DNA of 64,000 bases from Bacteroidota bacterium (lineage in GTDB: Bacteria; Bacteroidota; Bacteroidia; 2-12-FULL-35-15), in the NCBI GenBank assembly GCA_021323165.1, contig JAJTCJ010000022.1, positions 1-64,000 of the forward strand, in the 5' to 3' direction. Position 1 is the first letter of the stretch. Every line of letters starts with the position of its first letter. Below, one piece after another: positions 26,448 through 35,474 of the stretch. Made by a program: the position numbers and the translations under genes. Below the pieces are notes generated by a model. The model had not been told where the DNA came from and made no database searches. It saw only the letters and a list, made by a program, of their open reading frames with translations.

Positions 26448-29315
26448 CTAAACCTTGCTGAGATTAATAACTTCCTTTTTTAATACTTCAACAGTTTCTA
26501 AACAAAGGGTATTCATTTCTTCTACTTTAAGTACCATTTCTTCAGTCAGTCCTTCCTTTTCAATATTCTTTTCAATAAATTCCATTTGTAAGTTCAATGC
26601 AAAAGCTCCCAGCAATTTAGCCGGACTCTTCATTTTATGTGCCTGGGAGCATATTGCATTAATATTTCTGTCGGAAAGGAATTTTTTCATTTCTTTCACA
26701 TAACGAGGCATTTCCTGAATGTAGCTTTCCATTATATCCTTCAGATATTCATTGTCACCTTCTGCGCGTTCGTGTAAAATAGAAAGATCAACGATTGGTG
26801 GATTACTTATCATGTTAACAGGAATGATCTTTACAATCTTATCGTATAACTCTTCAGGATTAAAAGGTTTTGAAACATACTCATTCATTCCTACGGATAT
26901 ACATTTTTCCCTGTCGCCAATAAGTGCAGAGGCTGTCATCGCTATGATCGGAATTTTATTGATTGGCGCTGGCATTTTCTTTCTGATAAAGAGAGTTGCA
27001 TCAAATCCGTCCATTTCAGGCATTGTAACATCCATAAGAATAAGATCATATTTCTTTTCTATAAGTTTGTTAAAAGCAATTCTGGCATTATCAGCTACAT
27101 CCACTTTACCATTCCATTTTTTTAATGTAAGTGCAGCTACACGTTGATTTACTTTATTATCATCGATCACAAGAACGTTAATGGAATTCAGATTCGGCTG
27201 GTTAAAATCAACTGCCTGAATATTCATTGAGCGCTGCTCTTTTACATTTCGGGCGAGTTTCTTAAACTGGAGGGTGAAGCTGAATGTTGAACCTTCATTT
27301 ACTTTACTGCTTACGGAAATATTACCTCCCTGTTGTTCTATCAGCTGTTTTGCAATGGTAAGTCCAAGTCCTGTTCCTCCATATTTACGGGTAGTTTTTG
27401 CATTTACCTGGGTAAAACTTTCGAATATTGTACTTAGCTTACTTTCCTGAATTCCAATCCCGGTATCCTGAACGCTGAATAATATTAGAACATTTTTTCC
27501 ATCGTCCTTCAGTAGTTTTGCAATTATCTTTACTTCACCTTTCTCTGTAAATTTAATTGCGTTACCGGTTAGATTTAACAACACCTGGTTAAGTCTGATC
27601 GGATCTCCGATGATTCCTGAGGGAATAGCTTCATCAATGCTGGAAATAAGACGAATGTTCTTTTCCGTAGAACGATACTGAAGTGAGTAGATCAAATTCT
27701 TGAAAAGATCGGAAAGCCGGAATGCTTTCTTTTCAAATGTCATTTTGCCAGCGTTGATCTTGGAAAGATCCAGAAGGTCGTTGATCAATACCAATAAGCT
27801 GTTCGCTGATTCATTAATAGCACTGATGTATTCGTTTTGTTCTGAAGTAAGAGCAGTATCTTTTAAATGATTGGTCATACCAATGATACCGTTCATTGGA
27901 GTCCTTATTTCATGACTCGTATTTGCAAGAAATTGTTCCTGTGTTTCTTTGGCCTGTTCTGCAGATTCTTTTGCTTTTAAGATCTCAATAGTGGATTTCT
28001 TTCTTATAAGATTCCTGTTATATAATAGAACCAGAAGAATTACAAGAAGAAGAATTGCAATGATCAGTGAGTTGTTAAAGATCCTGTCCTTGGATATGAT
28101 CTGATTTTGAATTTCTTTATTTTTCTTTAAAAGTTCAATCTCCTTATCTTTCTTTTCACTTTCAAGTTCGGTTTGCAATCTTAATACAGACAGAGTAGCA
28201 TTTTCATTCGACATGCTGTCTTTAAAAATATCAGAAAGCCTGTGATAATGATAAGCTTTATCAAAGTCCTTCATTGAAGCGTATATCACAGAGATCTGTT
28301 CATTATTCTTTGCGATCAGGCTTTTAAGATTTGCGGCCTGAGCTCTTTCTAACGCAACCGAAGTATATTTCAATGCATTTTTTTCATCACCCATCTTATG
28401 ATAAATGCTACCGATTGCTGCATTTTCATAAGTGATCCAGAAATTTACTTTTGAATCTTCAAAAAGCTTTAAAGCAAGTTTAAAGTACGAAAGAGCTTTA
28501 CTGTATTGTTCCAATATCTCATACACTTCACCGATATTGGTTAGACACATTCCTTCACGGACTTTATCTTTATTTGATTTTGATAAACGCAAACCGCGCA
28601 TGGAAAAATCTAATGATTTAAAGAGCAGGTCCTTGTTCTTGGTTTTAGTTCCAAGTTTGTTGTAGGCATTGGAGAGATTAATGTATCCCACTGTTATCTT
28701 ATGAGTGTCTTTAACTTCGAAAGCTATTTCGAGTGCTTTATTATAGTAAAGCATGGCTTTAACAAAGCTTGTACTATCATCATTTAAAATTCCTTTGTCG
28801 AGATAGCTATGAGCTATCTTATTAATGGAAACCGCGCAGTACTGTTTATCTTTTAATCCTATGTAATATTCAAGTGCTTGTTTGAAATAAATGATTGCAC
28901 GGTCATAACTTTTAAGTGTCTTGAAAACATCACCGATCGTGTAATAGCATTTTGCTGCAGACAATGAATCATTTGTTGATTCAGCAATGCTTAATGCTGT
29001 TTTTAATTTTTCAAGCGCATCCGAATAATTGCCTTCATCATTACTCAGGGAAGCCATAGTGTTTAAAGCGCTGATCCTTCCTTTATCATAATTAATAGAA
29101 TCGGAAATAGTGAAGGCTTTATTTACTAAAAGATGAGCTTTGGCATTATCGTAATCGATCAGCCGGGAAGCAAGCTCATTCATTGCTTTTACTCTTCTTT
29201 CAATAGTTTCAGCCGTATCAATACTTGCTTCAAGGGAATCAAGCAGCCTCTTTGGCTGAGCATGAGCAAAAGCGAGTGTGAAAAAGGAAAGAAGTAAAAG
29301 TAGCCTGGTCTTCAT
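26448..29315 (-). CDS. TPR-sensor hybrid histidine kinase with REC and HPt domains
   Basis: The 955-aa protein has a signal peptide (ending AHAQ) and a periplasmic TPR region (about residues 40-390, seven or more repeats such as 'ALSYFKLALKLFEDS'). One TM helix follows (SLIIAILLLVILLVLLY, around 415-432), then a coiled coil. The DHp H-box is SHEIRTPMNGIIG (phospho-acceptor about His468). An HATPase domain has N-box NLTGNAIKF, DTGIGI and GGTGLGLTI. A receiver domain has the phospho-Asp in LMDVTMPEMDG (about Asp762). An HPt domain has QAHKMKSPAKLLGA (about His892). The full phosphorelay in one chain is typical of Bacteroidota. No response regulator lies next to it, so the output is unknown. A TACTTTTG box lies about 15 bases upstream of the ATG. 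Confidence 0.93.
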   Translation of the reverse strand: MKTRLLLLLSFFTLAFAHAQPKRLLDSLEASIDTAETIERRVKAMNELASRLIDYDNAKAHLLVNKAFTISDSINYDKGRISALNTMASLSNDEGNYSDALEKLKTALSIAESTNDSLSAAKCYYTIGDVFKTLKSYDRAIIYFKQALEYYIGLKDKQYCAVSINKIAHSYLDKGILNDDSTSFVKAMLYYNKALEIAFEVKDTHKITVGYINLSNAYNKLGTKTKNKDLLFKSLDFSMRGLRLSKSNKDKVREGMCLTNIGEVYEILEQYSKALSYFKLALKLFEDSKVNFWITYENAAIGSIYHKMGDEKNALKYTSVALERAQAANLKSLIAKNNEQISVIYASMKDFDKAYHYHRLSDIFKDSMSNENATLSVLRLQTELESEKKDKEIELLKKNKEIQNQIISKDRIFNNSLIIAILLLVILLVLLYNRNLIRKKSTIEILKAKESAEQAKETQEQFLANTSHEIRTPMNGIIGMTNHLKDTALTSEQNEYISAINESANSLLVLINDLLDLSKINAGKMTFEKKAFRLSDLFKNLIYSLQYRSTEKNIRLISSIDEAIPSGIIGDPIRLNQVLLNLTGNAIKFTEKGEVKIIAKLLKDDGKNVLILFSVQDTGIGIQESKLSTIFESFTQVNAKTTRKYGGTGLGLTIAKQLIEQQGGNISVSSKVNEGSTFSFTLQFKKLARNVKEQRSMNIQAVDFNQPNLNSINVLVIDDNKVNQRVAALTLKKWNGKVDVADNARIAFNKLIEKKYDLILMDVTMPEMDGFDATLFIRKKMPAPINKIPIIAMTASALIGDREKCISVGMNEYVSKPFNPEELYDKIVKIIPVNMISNPPIVDLSILHERAEGDNEYLKDIMESYIQEMPRYVKEMKKFLSDRNINAICSQAHKMKSPAKLLGAFALNLQMEFIEKNIEKEGLTEEMVLKVEEMNTLCLETVEVLKKEVINLSKV

Positions 29316-29392
29316 CTGACATTACAAAAGTACTTCATTTCCAGCACAATCGGGAATATTTGGTCTGTCGGATTTAAGGAATTTAACAAAAA

Positions 29393-29420
29393 ATCCCGAA
29401 CCATTTTAATGGTTCGGGAT
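29393..29420 (-). terminator. Terminator of the hmgA-hppD operon
   Basis: ATCCCGAACCATT/AATGGTTCGGGAT, 13-bp stem with a 2-base loop, followed on the minus strand by a T-rich run (TTTTTTGTT). It lies about 40 bases past hppD. Confidence 0.88.
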
Positions 29421-29458
29421 AACTATTTATTTCTATCGGGCACTAAATTGCCAACTGC

Positions 29459-30619
29459 TTAAAGCGTTCCTCTCTTTGCCTGTTCTCTTTCAATAGATTC
29501 AAACAATGCTTTGAAATTTCCTGCACCGAAACCTTTGGCTCCCATACGCTGGATGATCTCGTAGAATAATGTCGGACGATCCTCTACAGGCTTTGTAAAG
29601 ATCTGTAATAAGTATCCGTCTTCATCTGCATCAACAAGGATGGATAGTTCCTGTAATTTGGAAATGTCCTCGTGCATGATACTCATGTGTGAACCTAATC
29701 TGTTTGGGATATCATCATAATAAGCCTGTGGAGGAGGAGGAAGGAATTCTACTCCGCGCGCTCTTAATTCAGTTACTGTTTTGATGATATCATCTGTTGC
29801 GAGTGCCAAATGCTGAACTCCGGCTCCTTCATAAAAATCGATGTATTCTTCGATCTGTGATTTTTTCTTTCCTTCTGCCGGCTCATTGATCGGGAATTTT
29901 ATTCTTCCGTTTCCGTTGCTCATTACTTTACTCATCAAAGCGGAATACTCTGTTGTGATCTGCTTATCATCAAATGATAAAAAGTTTACGAAGCCCATTA
30001 CATCCTCATACCATTTTACTGTTTCATTCATTTGATTCCAGCCAACATTTCCAACCATGTGATCAATGAATTTTAAACCAACCGGTGCAGGATTGTAATC
30101 CGATTTCCATTCTTTGTATCCCGGAAGGAATGTTCCTTTATAATTCTTACGTTCAACGAACATGTGAACCGTTTCTCCGTAAGTATAAATTCCGGCTCTC
30201 ACAACTTCACCATTCTCATCCTTCTCAACAGTAGGTTCCATGAATGATTTAGCTCCGCGCTTTGTGGTTTCTTCCCATGATTTTCTTGCATCTTCAACCC
30301 AAAGTGCTATTACTTTAACACCATCACCATGCTTCACTATGTGTTCATTAATGGGTGATTTAGAATTTAATGGCGTTGTTAAAACAATGCGGATCTTATC
30401 CTGTGAAATAACATAAGATGCATAATCCTTGCATCCTGTTTCCAAACCTTTGTATGCATACGACTGATAACCGAATGCTGTTTTATAATAGTGTGCAGCC
30501 TGTTTCGCGTTGCCTACATAAAACTCCACATAGTCTGTTCCTAATAAAGGAAGAAAATCCTGTGCACCTTCAAATATTTTTTCTAATCCGTATTCTACGT
30601 TTTTTATTTCTTTTGACAT
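29459..30619 (-). CDS. hppD: 4-hydroxyphenylpyruvate dioxygenase
   Basis: At 386 aa this is full length. It converts 4-hydroxyphenylpyruvate to homogentisate in tyrosine breakdown, using Fe(II). Two VOC-fold halves are visible. The iron ligands fit His in FIDHMVGNV (about 188), His in VQHLALATDD (about 271) and Glu in LFYEIIQRMG (about 356). The C-terminal segment GAKGFGAGNFKALFESIEREQ is the signature closing helix. It lies 44 bases downstream of homogentisate dioxygenase in the same direction, so the two form an operon for consecutive steps. Confidence 0.97.
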   Translation of the reverse strand: MSKEIKNVEYGLEKIFEGAQDFLPLLGTDYVEFYVGNAKQAAHYYKTAFGYQSYAYKGLETGCKDYASYVISQDKIRIVLTTPLNSKSPINEHIVKHGDGVKVIALWVEDARKSWEETTKRGAKSFMEPTVEKDENGEVVRAGIYTYGETVHMFVERKNYKGTFLPGYKEWKSDYNPAPVGLKFIDHMVGNVGWNQMNETVKWYEDVMGFVNFLSFDDKQITTEYSALMSKVMSNGNGRIKFPINEPAEGKKKSQIEEYIDFYEGAGVQHLALATDDIIKTVTELRARGVEFLPPPPQAYYDDIPNRLGSHMSIMHEDISKLQELSILVDADEDGYLLQIFTKPVEDRPTLFYEIIQRMGAKGFGAGNFKALFESIEREQAKRGTL

Positions 30620-30663
30620 GTTATTTTAATTTATAATTCCACATTTATAATTTATAATTTCTT

Positions 30664-31821
30664 TTACTCAACCCAACTCTTATAATATTTCCCATCATCA
30701 ATTTTCATAGCATCTTCCGTAACCATTAATGGCTTGAATGTATCAACCATAACAGCCAACTCTTGTGTTACAGTCTGACCGATGCTGCGTTCCATTGCTC
30801 CCGGTGCAGGTCCGTGAGGAATTCCTTTTGGATGCAAGGTGATATGACCCTGTTCAATATTATTTCTGCTCATAAAATCACCATCAACATAATATAAAAC
30901 TTCATCACTATCAATATTGCTGTGATTGTAAGGTGCAGGAATAGACTTCGGATGATAGTCGTACAGGCGCGGACAAAATGAACATACTACAAAAGTTGAT
31001 GTTTCAAATGTCTGGTGAACAGGAGGTGGCTGATGTACTCGTCCGGTGATCGGTTCAAAATTATGTATGCTGAATCCGTATGGGAAATTATAGCCATCCC
31101 ATCCAACAACATCGAACGGATGTGTTGCGTAAACGATCTCATGCATCATTCCTTCTTTCTTTACTTTGACAATAAAATCTCCTTTTTCATCAAAGGTTTC
31201 AAGGTCTGTCGGCAATTTAAAATCTCGTTCACAAAAAGGAGAATGTTCTAATAATTGTCCGGAAGAACTCTTATAACGTTTAGGAGTATAGAAAGGAGAA
31301 TGTGATTCAACATAAAAGATCCTGTTGTCTGTTGTATCAAAATCTATCTGATAAATGATGCCGCGCGGAATAATAAGATAATCGCCATATTCGAATGCGA
31401 TATTCCCCATCAATGTTCTTAGTGTCCCTTTACCTTTATGAATAAAAAGCATTTCATCAGCATCAGCATTCTTATAAAAATAAGTGCGCAATGATTTTTG
31501 CGGAGCTGCTAAGCCAATAATGCAATCAGAATTAATTAACATCGCTTTTCTGCTTTCCAGAAAATCTTCAGTTGGTTTAACCTGAAATCCTTTAAGCAAA
31601 AGTGATTTAATGTTTTTATTGATGGCGATCTTCGGAGTAACATCGTATGACTTTACTATTTCTTTTACCTGGGTCGGGCGATGAACCTGGTATAGTAAAG
31701 AAGAATGTCCATGAAAGCCTTCGGTTCCGAAAAGCTGTTCATAGTATAATCCGCCTGAGGGTTTTTCAAACTGAATGTGACGTTTTTGAGGGAATGATCC
31801 CAGCTTATGATATATAGGCAT
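30664..31821 (-). CDS. hmgA: Homogentisate 1,2-dioxygenase
   Basis: The 385-aa cupin-type Fe(II) enzyme opens the ring of homogentisate to maleylacetoacetate. Recognisable blocks are the N-terminal PQKRHIQFEKP, the cupin segment FIHKGKGTLRTLMGNIAFEYGDYLIIPRG, and the C-terminal metal region HPKGIPHGPAPGAMERSIG. It is somewhat shorter than the 430-445-residue proteobacterial and animal enzymes, as is usual for this bacterial subgroup. It is the first gene of the operon with hppD. The later enzymes (maleylacetoacetate isomerase, fumarylacetoacetase) are not in the window. Confidence 0.94.
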   Translation of the reverse strand: MPIYHKLGSFPQKRHIQFEKPSGGLYYEQLFGTEGFHGHSSLLYQVHRPTQVKEIVKSYDVTPKIAINKNIKSLLLKGFQVKPTEDFLESRKAMLINSDCIIGLAAPQKSLRTYFYKNADADEMLFIHKGKGTLRTLMGNIAFEYGDYLIIPRGIIYQIDFDTTDNRIFYVESHSPFYTPKRYKSSSGQLLEHSPFCERDFKLPTDLETFDEKGDFIVKVKKEGMMHEIVYATHPFDVVGWDGYNFPYGFSIHNFEPITGRVHQPPPVHQTFETSTFVVCSFCPRLYDYHPKSIPAPYNHSNIDSDEVLYYVDGDFMSRNNIEQGHITLHPKGIPHGPAPGAMERSIGQTVTQELAVMVDTFKPLMVTEDAMKIDDGKYYKSWVE

Positions 31822-32034
31822 CTTTGAATTTAAGAGTTAAGGGTTAAATTAAAAAAAGTCAAAAGGAACTGACTTATGAATGATTCTTGAAGAAAGAATA
31901 CTCCTACTCAGGATTACGTTTAGTTACCTGTTTTATATCGATAATAAAAGATTTTCCGATACTATTCATACAACAAATCTAATGAAATGATATGTAAAAT
32001 AAAAGTAAATAATCGTATGATTTTCATCAGTTCT

Positions 32035-32063
32035 TTGGCACATAGATTATATTGATAATTTTG
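32035..32063 (+). promoter_or_regulatory. Promoter of the TatD gene, possibly giving a leaderless mRNA
   Basis: TTG (32035-32037), 18 bases, then TAATTTTG (32056-32063), an exact TAnnTTTG. The ATG begins only four bases after the box, so transcription would start at or near the A of the start codon. Confidence 0.6.
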
Positions 32064-32067
32064 CAGT

Positions 32068-32871
32068 ATGATCCTTACCGATACCCACACACATTTATAT
32101 TCCAAAGAGTTCGAACCCGACAATGCAGCTTTGATTGAAAAGGCTATAAAATCAGGAGTTACACGTTTTTTTATGCCTAATGTGGACAGCGAATCCATAC
32201 CCGGAATGTTTCAGATAGAAAAGCAGTTTCCAGAGAATTGTTTTCCTATGATGGGGTTGCATCCCTGTTCGGTTAACCAGACCTATCAGCAGGAACTGAA
32301 AGTGATGGAGTATTGGTTGAATAAAAGAAAATTCACTGCTATCGGTGAAATAGGGATAGATCTATATTGGGATAAGACTTTTTTCGAGCAGCAGCAGGAT
32401 GCCTTTCGAACACAAATAGGTTGGGCGAAAAAATATAATATTCCGTATGTGATTCATTCGCGCAACGCCTTTGATGAAACGATGGCTATTGTAAATGAAT
32501 TTAAGAATGAAAAGATTAAAGCGATATTTCATTGCTTCAGCGGAAACGTTGAACAGGCTGAACAGGTTATTTCTGCAGGTTTACCTGCCGGAGCTTCTCT
32601 CGCGGAGGCAGGTGATTTTAAACTGGGAATTGGTGGTGTTGTGACATTCAAAAATTCGGGTCTTGATAAAGTTGTTGAAGCGATAGATCTGAAGCATCTC
32701 GTTCTGGAAACAGATGCTCCTTACCTTGCTCCGGTTCCTTTCCGCGGTAAGCGCAATGATCCCAACTACCTTGTTTTAATAGCACGAAAAGTAGCAGACA
32801 TTAAAAATATAAGTATTGAAGAAGTTGCTGCTGTAACTACGCAGAATTCGATTGATGTTTTTGGGAGGTAA
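32068..32871 (+). CDS. TatD-family metal-dependent DNase with an 11-residue palindrome-encoded insert
   Basis: The 267-aa TIM-barrel hydrolase has the TatD blocks TDTHTHLY (metal His pair), GEIGIDLYWD, VIHSRNAFDET, IFHCFSGN and ETDAPYLAP. TatD enzymes are cytosolic metal-dependent nucleases linked to DNA repair and turnover. Compared with the usual length of about 255 residues it carries an extra GLPAGASLAEA just before DFKLGIGGVVTFKNSG. The extra DNA (32581-32613) is exactly 33 bases, contains an inverted repeat, and is bounded by a GCAGGT direct repeat. Removing it restores a normal ISAGDFKLGIGG. The enzyme may still fold because the insert falls in a surface loop region. Confidence 0.9.
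   Translation: MILTDTHTHLYSKEFEPDNAALIEKAIKSGVTRFFMPNVDSESIPGMFQIEKQFPENCFPMMGLHPCSVNQTYQQELKVMEYWLNKRKFTAIGEIGIDLYWDKTFFEQQQDAFRTQIGWAKKYNIPYVIHSRNAFDETMAIVNEFKNEKIKAIFHCFSGNVEQAEQVISAGLPAGASLAEAGDFKLGIGGVVTFKNSGLDKVVEAIDLKHLVLETDAPYLAPVPFRGKRNDPNYLVLIARKVADIKNISIEEVAAVTTQNSIDVFGR
32581..32613 (+). repeat. 33-nt palindromic insertion inside the tatD coding sequence
   Basis: The segment has inverted ends ACCTGCC (32583-32589) and GGCAGGT (32607-32613) and lies between two GCAGGT copies (32575-32580 and 32608-32613). It keeps the reading frame and codes for LPAGASLAEAG. It looks like a small protein-coding palindromic element of the REP/MITE type. Confidence 0.65.
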
Positions 32872-33007
32872 TTTTATTAACCGCGAAGACACAAACGCGC
32901 AAAGAGAGCGCTTAATGTTAAACACTACGTTTATACAGATTCGTAAATTCGTAACACATTCGTTATCCGTACCTTCATATTCGTAAATTCGCTTCAAATT
33001 CGTAACT

Positions 33008-34030
33008 ATGAGATCCAAAGTTTTATTAATATACACAGGCGGAACGATCGGCATGATGCAGGATGCCAAGTCAGGGCAATTAAAGCCTTTCGATTTTAAG
33101 CATCTTTCTGAACAGATACCTGAGCTGAATAAGTTTGATGTTTCATTGTCTGCTGTTTCCTTTGGAAAGCCTATTGATTCTAGTGATATGAGTCCTGATG
33201 TATGGATCGAGATTGCTGAAACAATTAAAAAAAATTACGATAAGCATGATGGTTTTGTGATCCTTCACGGAAGTGATACTATGTCTTTCACTGCTTCTGC
33301 ATTAAGCTTTATGCTTGAAAATCTGAACAAGCCTGTTATTCTCACGGGGTCTCAATTGCCTATCGGAACTATCCGGACAGACGGGAAAGAAAATTTAATT
33401 ACTGCGATCGAGATCGCTGCAGCAAAAGAAAAGGGAAAACCGGTTGTTTCAGAAGTTTGTATATATTTTGAATATCAGCTTTACCGCGGGAATCGGACTC
33501 ATAAATACAATGCGGAACATTTCCAGGCTTTTCAATCACCGAATTATCCAATCCTTGCAGAAGCCGGAGTTCATATCAAATACAATCGCAGCGCATTAAA
33601 AAAAGTCGGAACAAAAAAGCTTAATGTACAGACAAAGCTGAATACGGATATTAGTATTCTGAAAATGTATCCGGGAATTTCTGAGCATGTAGTGAATGCT
33701 ATTCTTGGAACAAAGAATTTAAAAGCGTTGATCATAGAAACATTTGGTGCAGGGAATGCAACTACGCAGCAATGGTTCATTGATGCGCTTAAAAAGGCGA
33801 TCTCAAAAGAAATAACTATTTTAAATGTAACTCAATGTAATGCCGGTAAAGTGGAGCAGGGGAAATATGCTACCAGTGCTGCATTTAATAAAATTGGTGT
33901 GATAGGAGGTTCGGACCTCACAAGTGAAGCCGCTGTTGCCAAACTGATGTATGTTTTGGGTTCTACAACAAAACAAAAAGAGATCGAAAAATTATTGAGG
34001 TCGGATCTTCGTGGAGAAATGACAATTTAA
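33008..34030 (+). CDS. ansA: Type I (cytosolic) L-asparaginase
   Basis: The 340-aa enzyme hydrolyses L-asparagine to aspartate and ammonia. Both catalytic Thr blocks are present: TGGTIGMM near the N-terminus and HGSDTMSFTASALSFM about 90 residues in, followed by GSQLPIGTIRTDG. There is no signal peptide, which fits the cytosolic type I enzyme. The 130 bases upstream are filled with ATTCGTAAATTCG-type repeats rather than a clear promoter. Confidence 0.93.
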   Translation: MRSKVLLIYTGGTIGMMQDAKSGQLKPFDFKHLSEQIPELNKFDVSLSAVSFGKPIDSSDMSPDVWIEIAETIKKNYDKHDGFVILHGSDTMSFTASALSFMLENLNKPVILTGSQLPIGTIRTDGKENLITAIEIAAAKEKGKPVVSEVCIYFEYQLYRGNRTHKYNAEHFQAFQSPNYPILAEAGVHIKYNRSALKKVGTKKLNVQTKLNTDISILKMYPGISEHVVNAILGTKNLKALIIETFGAGNATTQQWFIDALKKAISKEITILNVTQCNAGKVEQGKYATSAAFNKIGVIGGSDLTSEAAVAKLMYVLGSTTKQKEIEKLLRSDLRGEMTI

Positions 34031-34054
34031 GGAAGAATTGAAATCAATTCTTCC
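34031..34054. terminator. Bidirectional terminator between ansA and the OmpA lipoprotein gene
   Basis: GGAAGAATTGA/TCAATTCTTCC, an 11-bp perfect stem, sits between convergent stop codons and is followed by CATTTTAC. Confidence 0.7.
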
Positions 34055-34059
34055 TCATT

Positions 34060-34929
34060 TTACTTAAATGATATCACTTTCATTAATTCATCCAGCTTCG
34101 GTGATAAAACTATTTCTGTTCTTCTGTTCTTTGCCTTTCCTTCCGTAGTTGAATTATCTGCAATTGGTGAGAATTCACCTTTTCCTGCTGCTGTCAGTTT
34201 TTTAGCGTCCATTCCATATTCGTTGGTTAATAAACGCACAACGTTTGTTGCTCTTGCAGCACTTAGATCCCAGTTGTCTTTGAACACTGCTGTTTTGATC
34301 GGAACATTGTCTGTATGCCCTTCTATAGCAATACTTACATCACTGTTTTTATTCAGTACTTCTGCCAGTTTCTTCAATGCTTCTTTTCCTTTTGTTTCTA
34401 CGTCCGGACTTCCTGATTTGAACAATAATTTATCTGACATGGAAACATAAACTTTTCCATCACGCATATTGACGGTAAGCTCATCGGCATTAAAACCAAG
34501 CAATGCCTTTTTAACAGTATTGGTAAGAGCAGACATGATAGAATCCTGTCGGTTTATAATACCTTGCAGATCCTGGAGCTTCGCTTCTTTTTCTTTAAGA
34601 TCTTTTTCTTTCTTTTCTAATTCCGATTGTTTTTTTTTAAGATCATCACTAAGGCTGGCTACCGTAGTTCCTGAAGTAGCCTTTAAGCTTTCGTAATCTT
34701 TATTGAGGCTTTCCATATTTTTAGTCAGTGATGCCACTTCTTCAGCTTTTTGTTTACTCAGATTGCATAATGAATCTCTTTCGGAGAGTGCTTTTTTATA
34801 TCGTTTTGAGAAAACTTCAGGTTTTTTGGAAGACGAATCTCCGCATAAAACATGGGGTTTGCAGCTTTGTAAAGAAATTAAAAACGATCCTGATATGATC
34901 AGATAAAAACAGGAGAAATATTTTTTCAT
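34060..34929 (-). CDS. OmpA-family peptidoglycan-binding lipoprotein with coiled coil
   Basis: From the ATG at 34929 the protein is 289 aa. A lipoprotein signal ends at lipobox SLQSC. A Lys/Glu-rich coiled coil covers about residues 40-125. The OmpA C-terminal domain (about 145-285) has the peptidoglycan-binding blocks IEGHTDNVPIKT, NWDLSAARATNVVRLL and KAKNRRTEIVLS. It probably tethers the outer membrane to the cell wall, with the coiled coil spanning the periplasm. The upstream Met at 34938 is an alternative start three codons earlier. Confidence 0.88.
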   Translation of the reverse strand: MKKYFSCFYLIISGSFLISLQSCKPHVLCGDSSSKKPEVFSKRYKKALSERDSLCNLSKQKAEEVASLTKNMESLNKDYESLKATSGTTVASLSDDLKKKQSELEKKEKDLKEKEAKLQDLQGIINRQDSIMSALTNTVKKALLGFNADELTVNMRDGKVYVSMSDKLLFKSGSPDVETKGKEALKKLAEVLNKNSDVSIAIEGHTDNVPIKTAVFKDNWDLSAARATNVVRLLTNEYGMDAKKLTAAGKGEFSPIADNSTTEGKAKNRRTEIVLSPKLDELMKVISFK

Positions 34930-35059
34930 AAAATTCATTTTTTGAATTTTAGTACTAAAAAATTATGCTAGATAAGGAATTAAATGATTATTCTGCTTGT
35001 TTCTTTACAAAGCAAAGTTTAAAAAAAGGGAAATAAAAGATTATAGCTTTACGCTATGT

Positions 35060-35077
35060 CGCCATGAAAACATGGCG
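35060..35077 (-). terminator. Weak hairpin downstream of the 72-aa ORF
   Basis: CGCCATG/CATGGCG with an AAAA loop. It lacks a clear T run, so termination is only a suggestion. Confidence 0.35.
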
Positions 35078-35083
35078 AATGTT

Positions 35084-35302
35084 TTAGCCTTTAGGTAAGA
35101 TATTATTAATTGCCTGCTTCACGATCACTTCATAAACTTCACAACAGATCTTTTCTTTCTTGAATTTCACAATCACTCCTTTTTGGGATTCACTAAAAAC
35201 TACAACGTCTTTGGCTGAGGAGGTTTTAATCTTACATTCAGGATTGATGCATTTAAGATGTTGAATTTTTGAAATAGCTTCTGTTATAAATTTTTGTTTC
35301 AT
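35084..35302 (-). CDS. Small protein of unknown function (72 aa)
   Basis: I do not recognise this protein. It is short, Lys-rich and predicted soluble. It has a Cys pair in LKCINPECKIK and another in KEKICCEVYEV, which could bind a metal but do not form a standard zinc ribbon. There is no signal peptide. It stands alone between the OmpA lipoprotein and the PAS protein genes, with a weak hairpin after it. Codon use looks like that of its neighbours, so it is probably real. Confidence 0.5.
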   Translation of the reverse strand: MKQKFITEAISKIQHLKCINPECKIKTSSAKDVVVFSESQKGVIVKFKKEKICCEVYEVIVKQAINNILPKG

Positions 35303-35474
35303 GTAAGTAAAAATACGTAGATAAAAGTTGACTTAAATCAATTTTATTTATAATCTTCTTATTAACAAAAATGAATACCAATGGCTGTTGGGGAATTGTT
35401 TCCTCAAATGAGTTGTTTTGAATACTGGCTGATCATTTTACTTCCGTAAAATCAACACTTTAATAATCCAAAAT

